This document shows, in pieces, positions 1 to 8,514 of a DNA stretch of 64,000 nucleotides. Origin of the DNA: Pseudomonadota bacterium. Its GTDB lineage: Bacteria; Pseudomonadota; Gammaproteobacteria; Burkholderiales; Thiobacillaceae. The translations under genes and the position numbers were made by a program. Below the pieces are notes generated by a model. That model was not told the origin of the DNA. It saw only the letters and a program-made list of their open reading frames with translations, and searched no databases. How positions within the stretch are numbered: the stretch's first letter is position 1; the number at the start of each line of letters is the position of its first letter. Location of the stretch: assembly GCA_021802945.1 (NCBI GenBank), contig JAJZRE010000002.1, positions 5,202 to 69,201 on the forward strand, in the 5' to 3' direction.

Positions 1-2
1 AG

Positions 3-1373
3 GGTACAAGCACCCTGAAGGGTACAAGGGCGGGACGGCGCTGGCTGCAGACGCTGAAGACCGAGGGCGAGCGGCAGGGCGGGCTGTCGCGGCGCGTCGA
101 ATTCGAGATGCCGGTGCCCGGTGGCGCACCCGACTGGACGCGGTTCCCGCCCGCGGCGCTGGCGTATGTGCCGGAATCCCAGCGTGACCTGATCGTGCCG
201 GTGTTCGAGACGCGTTTTCATCGCACCGCCTGGCTGCTGAAGGGCAAGGGTGGCGCGCAGATCGAAGTGGCGCTGGATGTCGGCGAGGTGGTTTCCGGCG
301 AACGCAGCCAGCCGATCTGCGAGATCGAGCTCGAATTGAAGGCCGGCCAGCCGGACGCGCTGTTCGCGCTTGCGCTGGAATGGGCCGGCGCGTTCGACTG
401 CCTGCCGTTCGACGTCAGCAAGGCGGAGCGCGGGGTGCGCCTGGCGCACGGGGTGGAATCGGCGCCGGTCAAGTCCGTGAGGCTGGCGCTGGACGACGGG
501 ATGAGCGTGGAGGAGGGGTTCGAGGCGATCGTGCAGGCGTGCCTTGCGCAGCTCCAGGCCAATCTGCCGGGTGTGCTGGCGTCCGACGATATCGAGTATG
601 TGCATCAGGCGCGGGTCGCGCTGCGGCGGCTGCGCGCGGCGCTGCGTCTGTATCGCACGGTCTGCGTGCTGCCGGACGATCTGCTGGCCGGCCTGCGCAC
701 GCTGACCGCCGCGCTCGGCCCGGCGCGCGACTGGGACGTGCTGTGCGGCGAAACCCTGCCGGCGATCGCGCCGCATCATCCCGACGCCGCCGTCTGGCAG
801 CGCGGCATGCAGGCGCTGGAGCGGCATCGCATCGCGGTGCGCGCGGCGATGCGGGAGGCGCTGGCCGGCGCCCGTCCCGGCGCCTGGCTGCTGGCGCTGC
901 AGCGCTGGCTGATGCAGCACGGCTGGCGTGTCCAGCCTTCAGGACATCCCGCGCCGGAAGCGCAGTGCGTCGCGCAGCTGGCGCCGCTCGACGCATGGGC
1001 GCGCCGCGCATTGCGGAGGGGGCATCGCGTTCTCGTCCGCGGGGCGCGCGAGTTCGGCACGCTGGCGCCGGCGCAGCGCCACCTGCTGCGCATTGCGATC
1101 AAGCGCCAGCGCTACGCGGCCGAGTTCTTCCAGACGCTGTTCGACGGGAAGCGGCAGGTACGCTATCTGGCTGCCCTGCGCCTCGCGCAGGACAGCCTGG
1201 GCCGGGCCAACGATGCGCACATCGCATCGGTCCTGCTGTCCGCGGCGCAGGTGGAGACGGGCCCGATGCGGGAATTCGCGCTCGGCTGGCTGGCGGCGAC
1301 GCAGGCGGAAACGGCGAACGGTGCGTGCGCGAGGCGGATGCGCGCGTTCCTGGAATTGAAGCCGTACTGGTAG
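3..1373 (+). CDS. CYTH-CHAD domain protein, 5'-truncated by the window edge
   Basis: Open frame runs from the window start through the listed ORF at 108; 'RRWLQTLKTEGERQGGLSRRVEFEMPVP' resembles the end of a CYTH domain, followed by His/Arg-rich CHAD helices (VHQARVALRRLRAALRLYR; IKRQRYAAEFF). Confidence 0.85.
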   Translation, partial: GTSTLKGTRAGRRWLQTLKTEGERQGGLSRRVEFEMPVPGGAPDWTRFPPAALAYVPESQRDLIVPVFETRFHRTAWLLKGKGGAQIEVALDVGEVVSGERSQPICEIELELKAGQPDALFALALEWAGAFDCLPFDVSKAERGVRLAHGVESAPVKSVRLALDDGMSVEEGFEAIVQACLAQLQANLPGVLASDDIEYVHQARVALRRLRAALRLYRTVCVLPDDLLAGLRTLTAALGPARDWDVLCGETLPAIAPHHPDAAVWQRGMQALERHRIAVRAAMREALAGARPGAWLLALQRWLMQHGWRVQPSGHPAPEAQCVAQLAPLDAWARRALRRGHRVLVRGAREFGTLAPAQRHLLRIAIKRQRYAAEFFQTLFDGKRQVRYLAALRLAQDSLGRANDAHIASVLLSAAQVETGPMREFALGWLAATQAETANGACARRMRAFLELKPYW

Positions 1374-1448
1374 ATTCGGGGTACAGGGGCGTGCGGCAGG
1401 GCGGATGGCTGCTGCATGACGAGCCTGTCATTTTTTGAAGGACGCCGG

Positions 1449-1901
1449 ATGGAACTCATTTTGTGGCGGCACGCCGAGGCCGAGGACGCGGCCCCCGACC
1501 TCGATCGCCAGCTCACCGACAAGGGCCGCAAGCAGGCGGCGCGCATGGCCGACTGGCTCAACCCGCGGCTGTCGCAGGACACGCGGATCCTGGTCAGCCC
1601 CGCCATCCGCACCCTGCAGACCGCGCAGGCGCTGGGGCGGGGCTACCAGCGGGTGCCGGCGCTGGCGCCGGGGGAGCGCGCCGAAGCCCTGCTGGATGCT
1701 GCCGGCTGGCCGGATGCGGCCTGGCCGGTGCTGGTCGTGGGGCACCAGCCCACGCTGGGACGGGTGGCGATGCGGCTGCTCACCGGCCAGGCCGGCGACC
1801 TGGCGGTGAAAAAAGGCGCGATCTGGTGGTTCCAGAGCCGCGAGCGGGGCGGGCAATTGCAGGTGGTATTGCGCGCTGTGGCCACGCCCGACTGGTTATA
1901 A
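1449..1901 (+). CDS. sixA: Phosphohistidine phosphatase SixA
   Basis: MELILWRHAEAED (RHG-like motif) ... LVVGHQPTLG; start ATG at 1449 inside ORF 1416..1901. Confidence 0.85.
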   Translation: MELILWRHAEAEDAAPDLDRQLTDKGRKQAARMADWLNPRLSQDTRILVSPAIRTLQTAQALGRGYQRVPALAPGERAEALLDAAGWPDAAWPVLVVGHQPTLGRVAMRLLTGQAGDLAVKKGAIWWFQSRERGGQLQVVLRAVATPDWL

Positions 1902-1902
1902 T
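1897..1902 (+). promoter_or_regulatory. Perfect TATAAT -10 box upstream of the fli cluster
   Basis: ggtTATAATcgcggc at the end of sixA; no good -35 identified. Confidence 0.4.
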
Positions 1903-1961
1903 CGCGGCGTGACTACCCAAGCCATCAAGGTCAAGCAGCCGAACCCGACAACGCAGACGAG

Positions 1962-3317
1962 GTGCGTCCAGTGCCGGGTTGGCTGAGCAGTCTGCGCGAT
2001 CTGATCGCGGAGGCGAGTCCGCTGCGCCGCTTCATGCTTGCCCTGCTGGTGTTGTTGCCGTTGGTCGCGCTGGCGGTGGCCTATGTCTGGTTCAACCCCA
2101 CTGCCTATCGCGTGCTTTACCCCAAGCTCTCCGACCGGGCGGGCGGCGAGGTCATCGCCGCGCTCGAACAGCTCGACATTCCCTATCATCTGTCCGCCGC
2201 CGACGGCAGCATCGAAGTGCCGGCCGATCAGCTGCACGCGGCCCGCTATCGGCTCGCCGCGCGCGGCCTGCCCCGGTCCGACGCCGACGCGCGGGATGAG
2301 GTCGATCGCGCCCCTCGCTTCGGCGCCTCGTCCCTGGAGGAGCGCCAGCGCTATCAGCACGCGCTCGAAATCGATCTGGCGCGCTCGATCCAGTCGCTGG
2401 AAGCGGTCGATCTGGCGCGGGTCCACCTTGCCTTGCCCAGGGTTTCGCCCTTCCTGCGCGATGCGCCGTCCGCCACGGCCGCGGTGCTGGTGCGCCTGCA
2501 TCCCGGCGCGCGGTTGTCGACCGAACAGGTGACGACGATCCAGACCCTGGTGGCGGCCAGCGTGCCGCGCATGAAGCGCAGCGACGTCCAGGTGCTCGAC
2601 CCGCGCGGCGTCCTGCTGGGCGGCGCGGGCCCAGAGGTGGCGCCGTCGCGGCAACAGGCGCTGGAGCAGGATCTGGCGCAGCGGGCGCTGGCCGTGCTGA
2701 CGCCCTGGCTCGGCAAGGACCGGGTGAGCGTGCAGGTGACGGCAACGCTGGAAGACAGCGACATCGAGCAGACGGTGGAACGGGTGCGCAACGTCGTGGT
2801 GGGCGGCAAATCGCGCCCGCTGGAAAAGACCGTGCGCACCACGCATACCCCGGAAGGCCGCATCCAGCGCGTGAACGCCATCGTGATCCTGGGGTTCGAC
2901 GCGAGTGCCGACGAACGCACGCGCGCAGGAAAGCTGGCCCGCGAGGCGATGGGGCTGGTGCCGGCGCGTGGCGATACCTTGAATGTCTATGCGCTGCCCG
3001 TGGCGGCGCCGGTGGCGCAAGCCGCCGTGCCCACGGCGACGCCCGGGGCGCAGGCGCCTCGCCCGATTCAGCGGGTGCAGCCGCTTGCGCCGCCGCGGGT
3101 CGAGCGCAAGCGCCCGGATTTCCCGCCCTGGGCGCCCGCCGCCGCGGCGGCGGCTCTGCTTCTGCTCGGCGTGACCGTCTGGCTGCGCACGCGCCGGGCG
3201 CCTGCCGCCGAACCGCAGATCGAGGATTTCGACGCCGAACTCGACGCTGCCCGCAACGAGGTGCTGGCCAATCCGCGCGTGACCGCAGACGTCATCAAGC
3301 TGTGGATGCGCGCATGA
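1962..3317 (+). CDS. fliF: FliF-like MS-ring protein (short, 451 aa)
   Basis: YRVLYPKLSDRAGGEVIAALEQLDIPYHL, ARVHLALP...SATAAVLVRLHPGARLS, C-terminal TM and FliG-binding-like tail NPRVTADVIKLWMRA. Confidence 0.9.
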   Translation: MRPVPGWLSSLRDLIAEASPLRRFMLALLVLLPLVALAVAYVWFNPTAYRVLYPKLSDRAGGEVIAALEQLDIPYHLSAADGSIEVPADQLHAARYRLAARGLPRSDADARDEVDRAPRFGASSLEERQRYQHALEIDLARSIQSLEAVDLARVHLALPRVSPFLRDAPSATAAVLVRLHPGARLSTEQVTTIQTLVAASVPRMKRSDVQVLDPRGVLLGGAGPEVAPSRQQALEQDLAQRALAVLTPWLGKDRVSVQVTATLEDSDIEQTVERVRNVVVGGKSRPLEKTVRTTHTPEGRIQRVNAIVILGFDASADERTRAGKLAREAMGLVPARGDTLNVYALPVAAPVAQAAVPTATPGAQAPRPIQRVQPLAPPRVERKRPDFPPWAPAAAAAALLLLGVTVWLRTRRAPAAEPQIEDFDAELDAARNEVLANPRVTADVIKLWMRA

Positions 3318-4279
3318 GCCAGGCCGGCATCGAGAAATCCGCCGCGCTGCTGCTCGCTCTCGGCGAGGAGGCCACGGCGGCCGTATTCCGCTATCTGAGT
3401 CCGCTGGAGGTGAGCCGGCTCGGCACGGCCATGCGCGAAGTCGAGGTGCTGCCGCGCGAGCGCGTGCGTGCGATCCTGCGCGACTATGCCGCCGAGGCTG
3501 CCGAACAGACCGGTTTTGCGGCGGATACCGGCCGCTTCCTCGACGAGACGCTCAAGCAGGCCTTCCGCCCGGAGCTTGCGCAGGCCATGCTGCAGCGCCT
3601 GGGGGCGTCGGGCGTGCAGGCCCTGGAAAAGCTGGCCTGGCGCGAGCCGGCTGACATCGCGGGCCTGCTGGAGGCGCAAGCGCCCCAGCTGATCGCCGTG
3701 GTGGCGTCGCAACTCCCGCGCGACGTCGCCGCCGCGGTGCTCGAGCTGCTGCCTGGCAGGACGCGCGCGGACACCCTGCTGAGCCTGGCGCACAGCGAAG
3801 CCCCCGGCGCCGACATACTGCGCGATCTGGACGACTGGCTGGCCGGCCTCGATGCCGCCGCGCCGCCGCAGGGCGAAGCGGCGGTGGCCGGACTGCTGGG
3901 GCAGATGAGCGAGGGGAGCGTGGCCGCTGCCCTCGTCCAGCTCGACCAGAACGACGCGGAGCTGGCCGCCCGGTTGCGCGTGCGCAAGCTTGTGTTCGAA
4001 GACCTGGCGCGGCTGCCCGAGGCGGGCCGCAAGACCTTTTTGCGCAACGTCGCCGCGCGTACCCTGCTGCATGCCCTGAAGGGCTGCGACGCACGCGTGC
4101 TCGACGCGCTGACGGCCGTGATGAGTCCGACGGCGGCGCAGCGCATGCGCGTCGATCTTGACACCCTGGGCGCCCTGCCGGTCACAGCGATCCAGGCGGC
4201 CCAGGAAGAAGCGGGGGCGACGCTGCGGCATCTGGCGGCGGAGGGCGCAATCCAGTTCCCCGAAGAGGAGGCGGCATGA
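3314..4279 (+). CDS. fliG: FliG-like protein
   Basis: IEKSAALLLALGEEATAAVFRYLSPLEVSRLGTAM; C-terminal LVFEDLARLPEAGRKTFLRNV...ALKG; ATG 3314 overlaps fliF stop. Confidence 0.87.
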   Translation: MSQAGIEKSAALLLALGEEATAAVFRYLSPLEVSRLGTAMREVEVLPRERVRAILRDYAAEAAEQTGFAADTGRFLDETLKQAFRPELAQAMLQRLGASGVQALEKLAWREPADIAGLLEAQAPQLIAVVASQLPRDVAAAVLELLPGRTRADTLLSLAHSEAPGADILRDLDDWLAGLDAAAPPQGEAAVAGLLGQMSEGSVAAALVQLDQNDAELAARLRVRKLVFEDLARLPEAGRKTFLRNVAARTLLHALKGCDARVLDALTAVMSPTAAQRMRVDLDTLGALPVTAIQAAQEEAGATLRHLAAEGAIQFPEEEAA

Positions 4280-4890
4280 GCACCGACGACGACATTCCGC
4301 TCAAGAATCCCACCGCATTCGAACAGTGGGAGGTGGTGGAGCTCGCCGGATCCGCGAGCGAGGCCGCGCCCCTGCGGGTCGATCCCGAGGCCGAGCTGGC
4401 CGCGCTGCGCGAGGCCGCGCGCGCCGAGGGCTATGCCGAAGGCATGGCTGCCGGGCGGGCAGAGGGGGAGCAGGCCTGCGGCCGCATGAAGCAGCTGGCC
4501 GAAAGCTTTTCCACGACCCTCGACAACCTCGATTTCCGCCTCGCCGACATGGTGCTGGAACTGGCGCTCGACGTCGCGCGGCAGGTGGTGGCGGGCGAAC
4601 TCGCGGCACGGCCGGAGCGTATCCTCGACGTGGTCAACCTGGCGCTGAAGCAGATGGCGGAAACCAGCCGCGAGGCGCGCCTGCTGCTGAATCCGGATGA
4701 CGCCGCGCTGGTGCGTCCGCATCTCGACCAGGTGCTCGACAAGAACCGCCTGCGCATCGTCGAGGATGTGCGCATCGTGCGCGGCGGCTGCCTGATCGAA
4801 ACCGCGCAGGGCGACCTCGACGCCACCCTGCCGGCGCGCTGGCGCCAGGTGGTGCAGGTGCTCGGCAGCAACCAGAACTGGATCGAATGA
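4276..4890 (+). CDS. fliH: Flagellar assembly protein FliH
   Basis: FEQWEV start, [19 protein letters not shown] coil region, position between fliG and fliI. Confidence 0.85.
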   Translation: MSTDDDIPLKNPTAFEQWEVVELAGSASEAAPLRVDPEAELAALREAARAEGYAEGMAAGRAEGEQACGRMKQLAESFSTTLDNLDFRLADMVLELALDVARQVVAGELAARPERILDVVNLALKQMAETSREARLLLNPDDAALVRPHLDQVLDKNRLRIVEDVRIVRGGCLIETAQGDLDATLPARWRQVVQVLGSNQNWIE

Positions 4891-6284
4891 TGGACCGCAT
4901 CGTCCGCCTGCGCGAATACCTGGCCGACTGCCGCCGCGCGGTGAACTGGGCGACGCCGATTGCGACCAGCGGACGCCTCACCCGGGTGTCCGGGCTGGTG
5001 ATGGAAGCCGTGGGGCTGCGCCTGCCGGTGGGCAGCCAGTGCCACATCCAGATTCCCGGCGGGCAGAGCATCGAAGCCGAGGTGGCCGGATTCTCGGGCG
5101 ACCGCCTGTTCATCATGCCGGCCACCGACATCTACGGCGTGATGCCGGGCGCGCGCGTGATCCCCGACAATCCGCTGGCGGCCCAGCCGCCGCGGCTGGG
5201 CATGCGCTACATCCCGCGCCGCCGCGCGCAGGACCGGGTGCGCCAGGTGCCGGTGGGCGACAGCCTGCTGGGACGCGTGCTCGACGGCGCCGGCCGCCCG
5301 CTCGACGGCCTCGGGCCGCTGATGCTGGGGCGCCGGGTGCCGCTGTACAGCCGTCCGATCAACCCGCTGGAACGCGCGCCGATCCGGGAGACGCTGGATG
5401 TGGGGGTGCGCGCGATCAACGGCCTGCTGACCGTGGGACGCGGGCAGCGGCTCGGCCTGTTCGCCGGCAGCGGCGTCGGCAAGAGCGTGCTGCTCGGCAT
5501 GATGGCGCGTTTCACCGAGGCCGATGTGGTGGTGGTGGGGCTGATCGGCGAACGTGGCCGCGAGGTCAAGGAATTCATCGATCGCATCCTCGGCAGCGAG
5601 GGCATGGCGCGCGCGGTGGTGGTGGCCGCGCCGGCCGACCATCCGCCGCTGATGCGTCTGAACGGCGCGGCGTACGCGATGTCGATCGCCGAATATTTCC
5701 GCGAACAGGGCAAGCACGTGCTGCTGATCATGGATTCGCTCACCCGCTACGCGATGGCGCAGCGCGAGGTGGCGCTGGCGATCGGCGAGCCGCCCGCGAC
5801 CAAGGGCTATCCGCCGTCGGTGTTCGCCAAGCTGCCGCAGCTGGCCGAGCGCGCCGGCAACGGCCGCAGCGGCAGCGGCTCGATCACCGCGTTCTTCACC
5901 GTGCTGATGGAAGGCGACGACCAGCAGGACCCGATCGCCGACGCGGCGCGGGCGATCCTCGACGGCCACATCGTGCTCTCGCGCGACCTCGCCGACGCCG
6001 GGCACTACCCGGCGATCGACATCGAGGCCTCGATCAGCCGGGCGCAGCCCGACCTGCTCTCCGACGAGACGCTGGAACGCACCCGCCGCTTCAAGTACCT
6101 CTATTCGCGCTACATGCGCAGCCGCGACCTGCTTGCGGTCGGCGCCTACGTGCCGGGGGCCGACCTGGTGCTCGACGAAGGCGTCCGGCTGTACCCCCGG
6201 ATGCAGGGCTACCTGATGCAGGGCATGCGCGAGCGAGCGCCGATGGAGGCCGCGCGCGCCGGCCTTGAGGAGGTGCTCGGATGA
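4887..6284 (+). CDS. fliI: Flagellum-specific ATPase FliI
   Basis: Walker [65 protein letters not shown]. Confidence 0.96.
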   Translation: MMDRIVRLREYLADCRRAVNWATPIATSGRLTRVSGLVMEAVGLRLPVGSQCHIQIPGGQSIEAEVAGFSGDRLFIMPATDIYGVMPGARVIPDNPLAAQPPRLGMRYIPRRRAQDRVRQVPVGDSLLGRVLDGAGRPLDGLGPLMLGRRVPLYSRPINPLERAPIRETLDVGVRAINGLLTVGRGQRLGLFAGSGVGKSVLLGMMARFTEADVVVVGLIGERGREVKEFIDRILGSEGMARAVVVAAPADHPPLMRLNGAAYAMSIAEYFREQGKHVLLIMDSLTRYAMAQREVALAIGEPPATKGYPPSVFAKLPQLAERAGNGRSGSGSITAFFTVLMEGDDQQDPIADAARAILDGHIVLSRDLADAGHYPAIDIEASISRAQPDLLSDETLERTRRFKYLYSRYMRSRDLLAVGAYVPGADLVLDEGVRLYPRMQGYLMQGMRERAPMEAARAGLEEVLG

Positions 6285-6733
6285 GGCCGTTTGCGCTGGC
6301 GCGGGTGCTGCAGCTGGCCGAACGGCGCAGCGAAACGCTGGCCCGCGGGGTCAAACGCGCGCACGGGGTATGGCTGCGGGCGCGTGGCCGGCAGGTGCGG
6401 CTGAGCACACTGCGCGACGCGCATATCGCGCAGCTGGCAGGCGAGCTGCGCGCGGGGGTGACGGCGGCGCAGCTGCAGGAAACGAATCGCCTGCAACGTG
6501 CGCAGGCCGCGGAAATGCAGGCCGCGCAGGCCGCCATCGACGCCGCCCATCGCGACTGGCAGGCGCGGCTGGCCGAGTGGCTCCAGGCCGAGCAGCGACT
6601 CAAGGCGCTGCGCCTGCTCGAGCAGCGCCATCTCGCGCAGGCCGCCATCCAGCAGCGGCGCAACGAGCAGCGCGATCACGACGAGCTGGTGGATCTGACG
6701 CATCGACGCGACGCGGGATTGCGGGGGCGCTGA
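6281..6733 (+). CDS. fliJ: FliJ-like coiled-coil protein
   Basis: [17 protein letters not shown]..., coiled coil, position after fliI, ATGA overlap. Confidence 0.75.
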   Translation: MRPFALARVLQLAERRSETLARGVKRAHGVWLRARGRQVRLSTLRDAHIAQLAGELRAGVTAAQLQETNRLQRAQAAEMQAAQAAIDAAHRDWQARLAEWLQAEQRLKALRLLEQRHLAQAAIQQRRNEQRDHDELVDLTHRRDAGLRGR

Positions 6734-7197
6734 TGCAACTGCTTGAGCTCACGTCTGCCGAAATCGCTTTTCTGAAGGCGCCGTCCCAGGCATCCGATGG
6801 CTTGGCGGCGCGCCTGACCCGCAAGCTTGCGGCGACGCTGAGCGCGCGCCTGCGCCTGCCGGTGCAGGCGGTGGCCCAGCCGGCGCCCGAGCCTGTGGAT
6901 GCGCCTGCGGCGCCCGCGTGGCAGCCCGACGCCGCGCTGGCCCTGCTGTGGCTGACGCGCCGCCTGGGCGGGCGGCATGTGTCAGGGCGGGGCGTCTTTG
7001 TCCCCGACAGCCTCGTCCGCACCCTCGATGCGGTGCTGGCGGAATGCTGGCTCGATGCGCCGGGGGCGGCCTCGCTGCCTCCCGCGCTCGCCTGGCACCT
7101 CTCGACCGAACTCACGCTGGCAACGCTCGCCGTGCAGTTGCCGCATTCCCCAACCGACATGACGCGCTGGGCGCGGGAGGTCATCCGGCATGGCTAG
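6733..7197 (+). CDS. Uncharacterised 154-aa protein in the slot normally holding fliK-fliN
   Basis: [19 protein letters not shown]...LALLWLTRRLGGRHVSGRGVFVPDSLVRTLDAVLAECWL...; TGATG overlap with fliJ and overlap with the next gene. Confidence 0.8.
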   Translation: MQLLELTSAEIAFLKAPSQASDGLAARLTRKLAATLSARLRLPVQAVAQPAPEPVDAPAAPAWQPDAALALLWLTRRLGGRHVSGRGVFVPDSLVRTLDAVLAECWLDAPGAASLPPALAWHLSTELTLATLAVQLPHSPTDMTRWAREVIRHG

Positions 7198-7525
7198 ATT
7201 CGTCGCGGCAGGCACCTTGCTGCTGTTTCCGTCGTGGGCGCTGGCGGCGACCGATCCCGCCGGCAGCATGCTCACCGTGCTGCTGAGTCTGGCGCTCATC
7301 CTCGGCGGCTTCGTCGCGGTCGCCTGGTTCGTCCGCCGCTATCTGCCGGGCATGGGGGCGCAGGGCGCGGTCAAGGTGGTGGGGACGACTGCGGTGGGCG
7401 CGCGCGAGCGCGTGGTGGTGGTCGAGGTCGACGACACCTGGCTGCTGCTGGGCGTGGGCGGCGGCAACGTGCGGCTGCTGCACACCCTGCCGAAACCGGA
7501 ATCGGCCCAGGAGCGCGCGCGATGA
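7190..7525 (+). CDS. fliO: FliO-like export protein
   Basis: Single TM, LILGGFVAVAWFVRRYLPG, followed by VVVVEVDDTWLLLGVGGGNVRLLHTLP; immediately upstream of fliP. Confidence 0.85.
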   Translation: MARFVAAGTLLLFPSWALAATDPAGSMLTVLLSLALILGGFVAVAWFVRRYLPGMGAQGAVKVVGTTAVGARERVVVVEVDDTWLLLGVGGGNVRLLHTLPKPESAQERAR

Positions 7526-8253
7526 AGGCGATCGTTGTGTTGCTGCTGGCGCTGGGCCTGAGCGCGCCGGCCTGGGCGGCAGACGCCAGCGTGCCCCTGT
7601 TGAGCGTCACGCCCGGCGCGGGCGGGCAGGTCATCGGGGTGCCGGGGGCGAGCCTGCCCTGGCTGCTGCTGTTTCCTTTTCTGCCCGCCCTGCTGCTGGC
7701 GTTCACCGCCTTCACCCGTATCGCCGTGGTGCTGTTCCTGCTGCGGCAGGGGCTGGGCAGCCCGACCGCGCCGCCCAATCTGGTGCTGACGGGGCTGGCG
7801 CTGCTGCTGACGGTTTTCGTCATGTCGCCCGCGCTGAAAACCATCAATGCCGAGGCCTACCAGCCGTATCTGGCCGGCGTGCTGAGCTTCAACGCGGCCG
7901 CCGAAAAGGCCGCGTCGCCGCTGAAGGGTTTCATGCTGCGGCAGACCCGTGCCGAAGACCTCAGCCTGTTCACCGAGGGCGACAAAGGCGTTGATCCCAG
8001 GCGGGTGGACAGCGTGCCGCTGGCCGCGCTGGCGCCGGCCTTCCTCACCAGCGAACTCAAGACCGCCTTCCAGATCGGCTTCATGGTCGTGCTGCCGTTC
8101 CTGGTGATCGACCTGGTGGTCGCCGCCGTGCTGACCGCGCTCGGCATGATCATGCTGCCGCCGCAGCTGGTGTCGCTGCCCCTGAAGCTGCTGTTGTTCG
8201 TCACGGTGGACGGCTGGCACCTGCTGGTCGGCTCGCTGATCGGGAGCTTCTGA
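7522..8253 (+). CDS. fliP: Flagellar export gate protein FliP
   Basis: Signal peptide; LLLFPFLPALLLAFTAFTRIAVVLFLLRQGLGSPTAPPNLVL...GFMVVLPFLVIDLVVAAVLTALGMIMLPP. Confidence 0.96.
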   Translation: MKAIVVLLLALGLSAPAWAADASVPLLSVTPGAGGQVIGVPGASLPWLLLFPFLPALLLAFTAFTRIAVVLFLLRQGLGSPTAPPNLVLTGLALLLTVFVMSPALKTINAEAYQPYLAGVLSFNAAAEKAASPLKGFMLRQTRAEDLSLFTEGDKGVDPRRVDSVPLAALAPAFLTSELKTAFQIGFMVVLPFLVIDLVVAAVLTALGMIMLPPQLVSLPLKLLLFVTVDGWHLLVGSLIGSF

Positions 8254-8507
8254 TGGAAGGCATCGCCCGCGACGCGCTCTGGCTGGTGGCGATGCTTGCC
8301 GCGCCGGTGTTGCTGGCAGGGCTGGTCACCGCATTCGCCATCAGCCTGTTCCAGGCCGCCACGCAGATTCTCGAACCCACGCTCTCCTTCGTTCCCAAGC
8401 TCATCGTCGTGCTGCTCGTGCTGGCGCTGCTGGGCGGCTGGATGGGCGGGCAGCTGGTCGAGTTCGCGCGCAGCATGCTGACCGATTTCCCGGGTCTGCT
8501 GGAATGA
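8253..8507 (+). CDS. fliQ: Flagellar export gate protein FliQ
   Basis: 84 aa, two TM; LFQAATQILEPTLSFVPKLIVV. Confidence 0.93.
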   Translation: MEGIARDALWLVAMLAAPVLLAGLVTAFAISLFQAATQILEPTLSFVPKLIVVLLVLALLGGWMGGQLVEFARSMLTDFPGLLE

Positions 8508-8514
8508 GCGCCGC

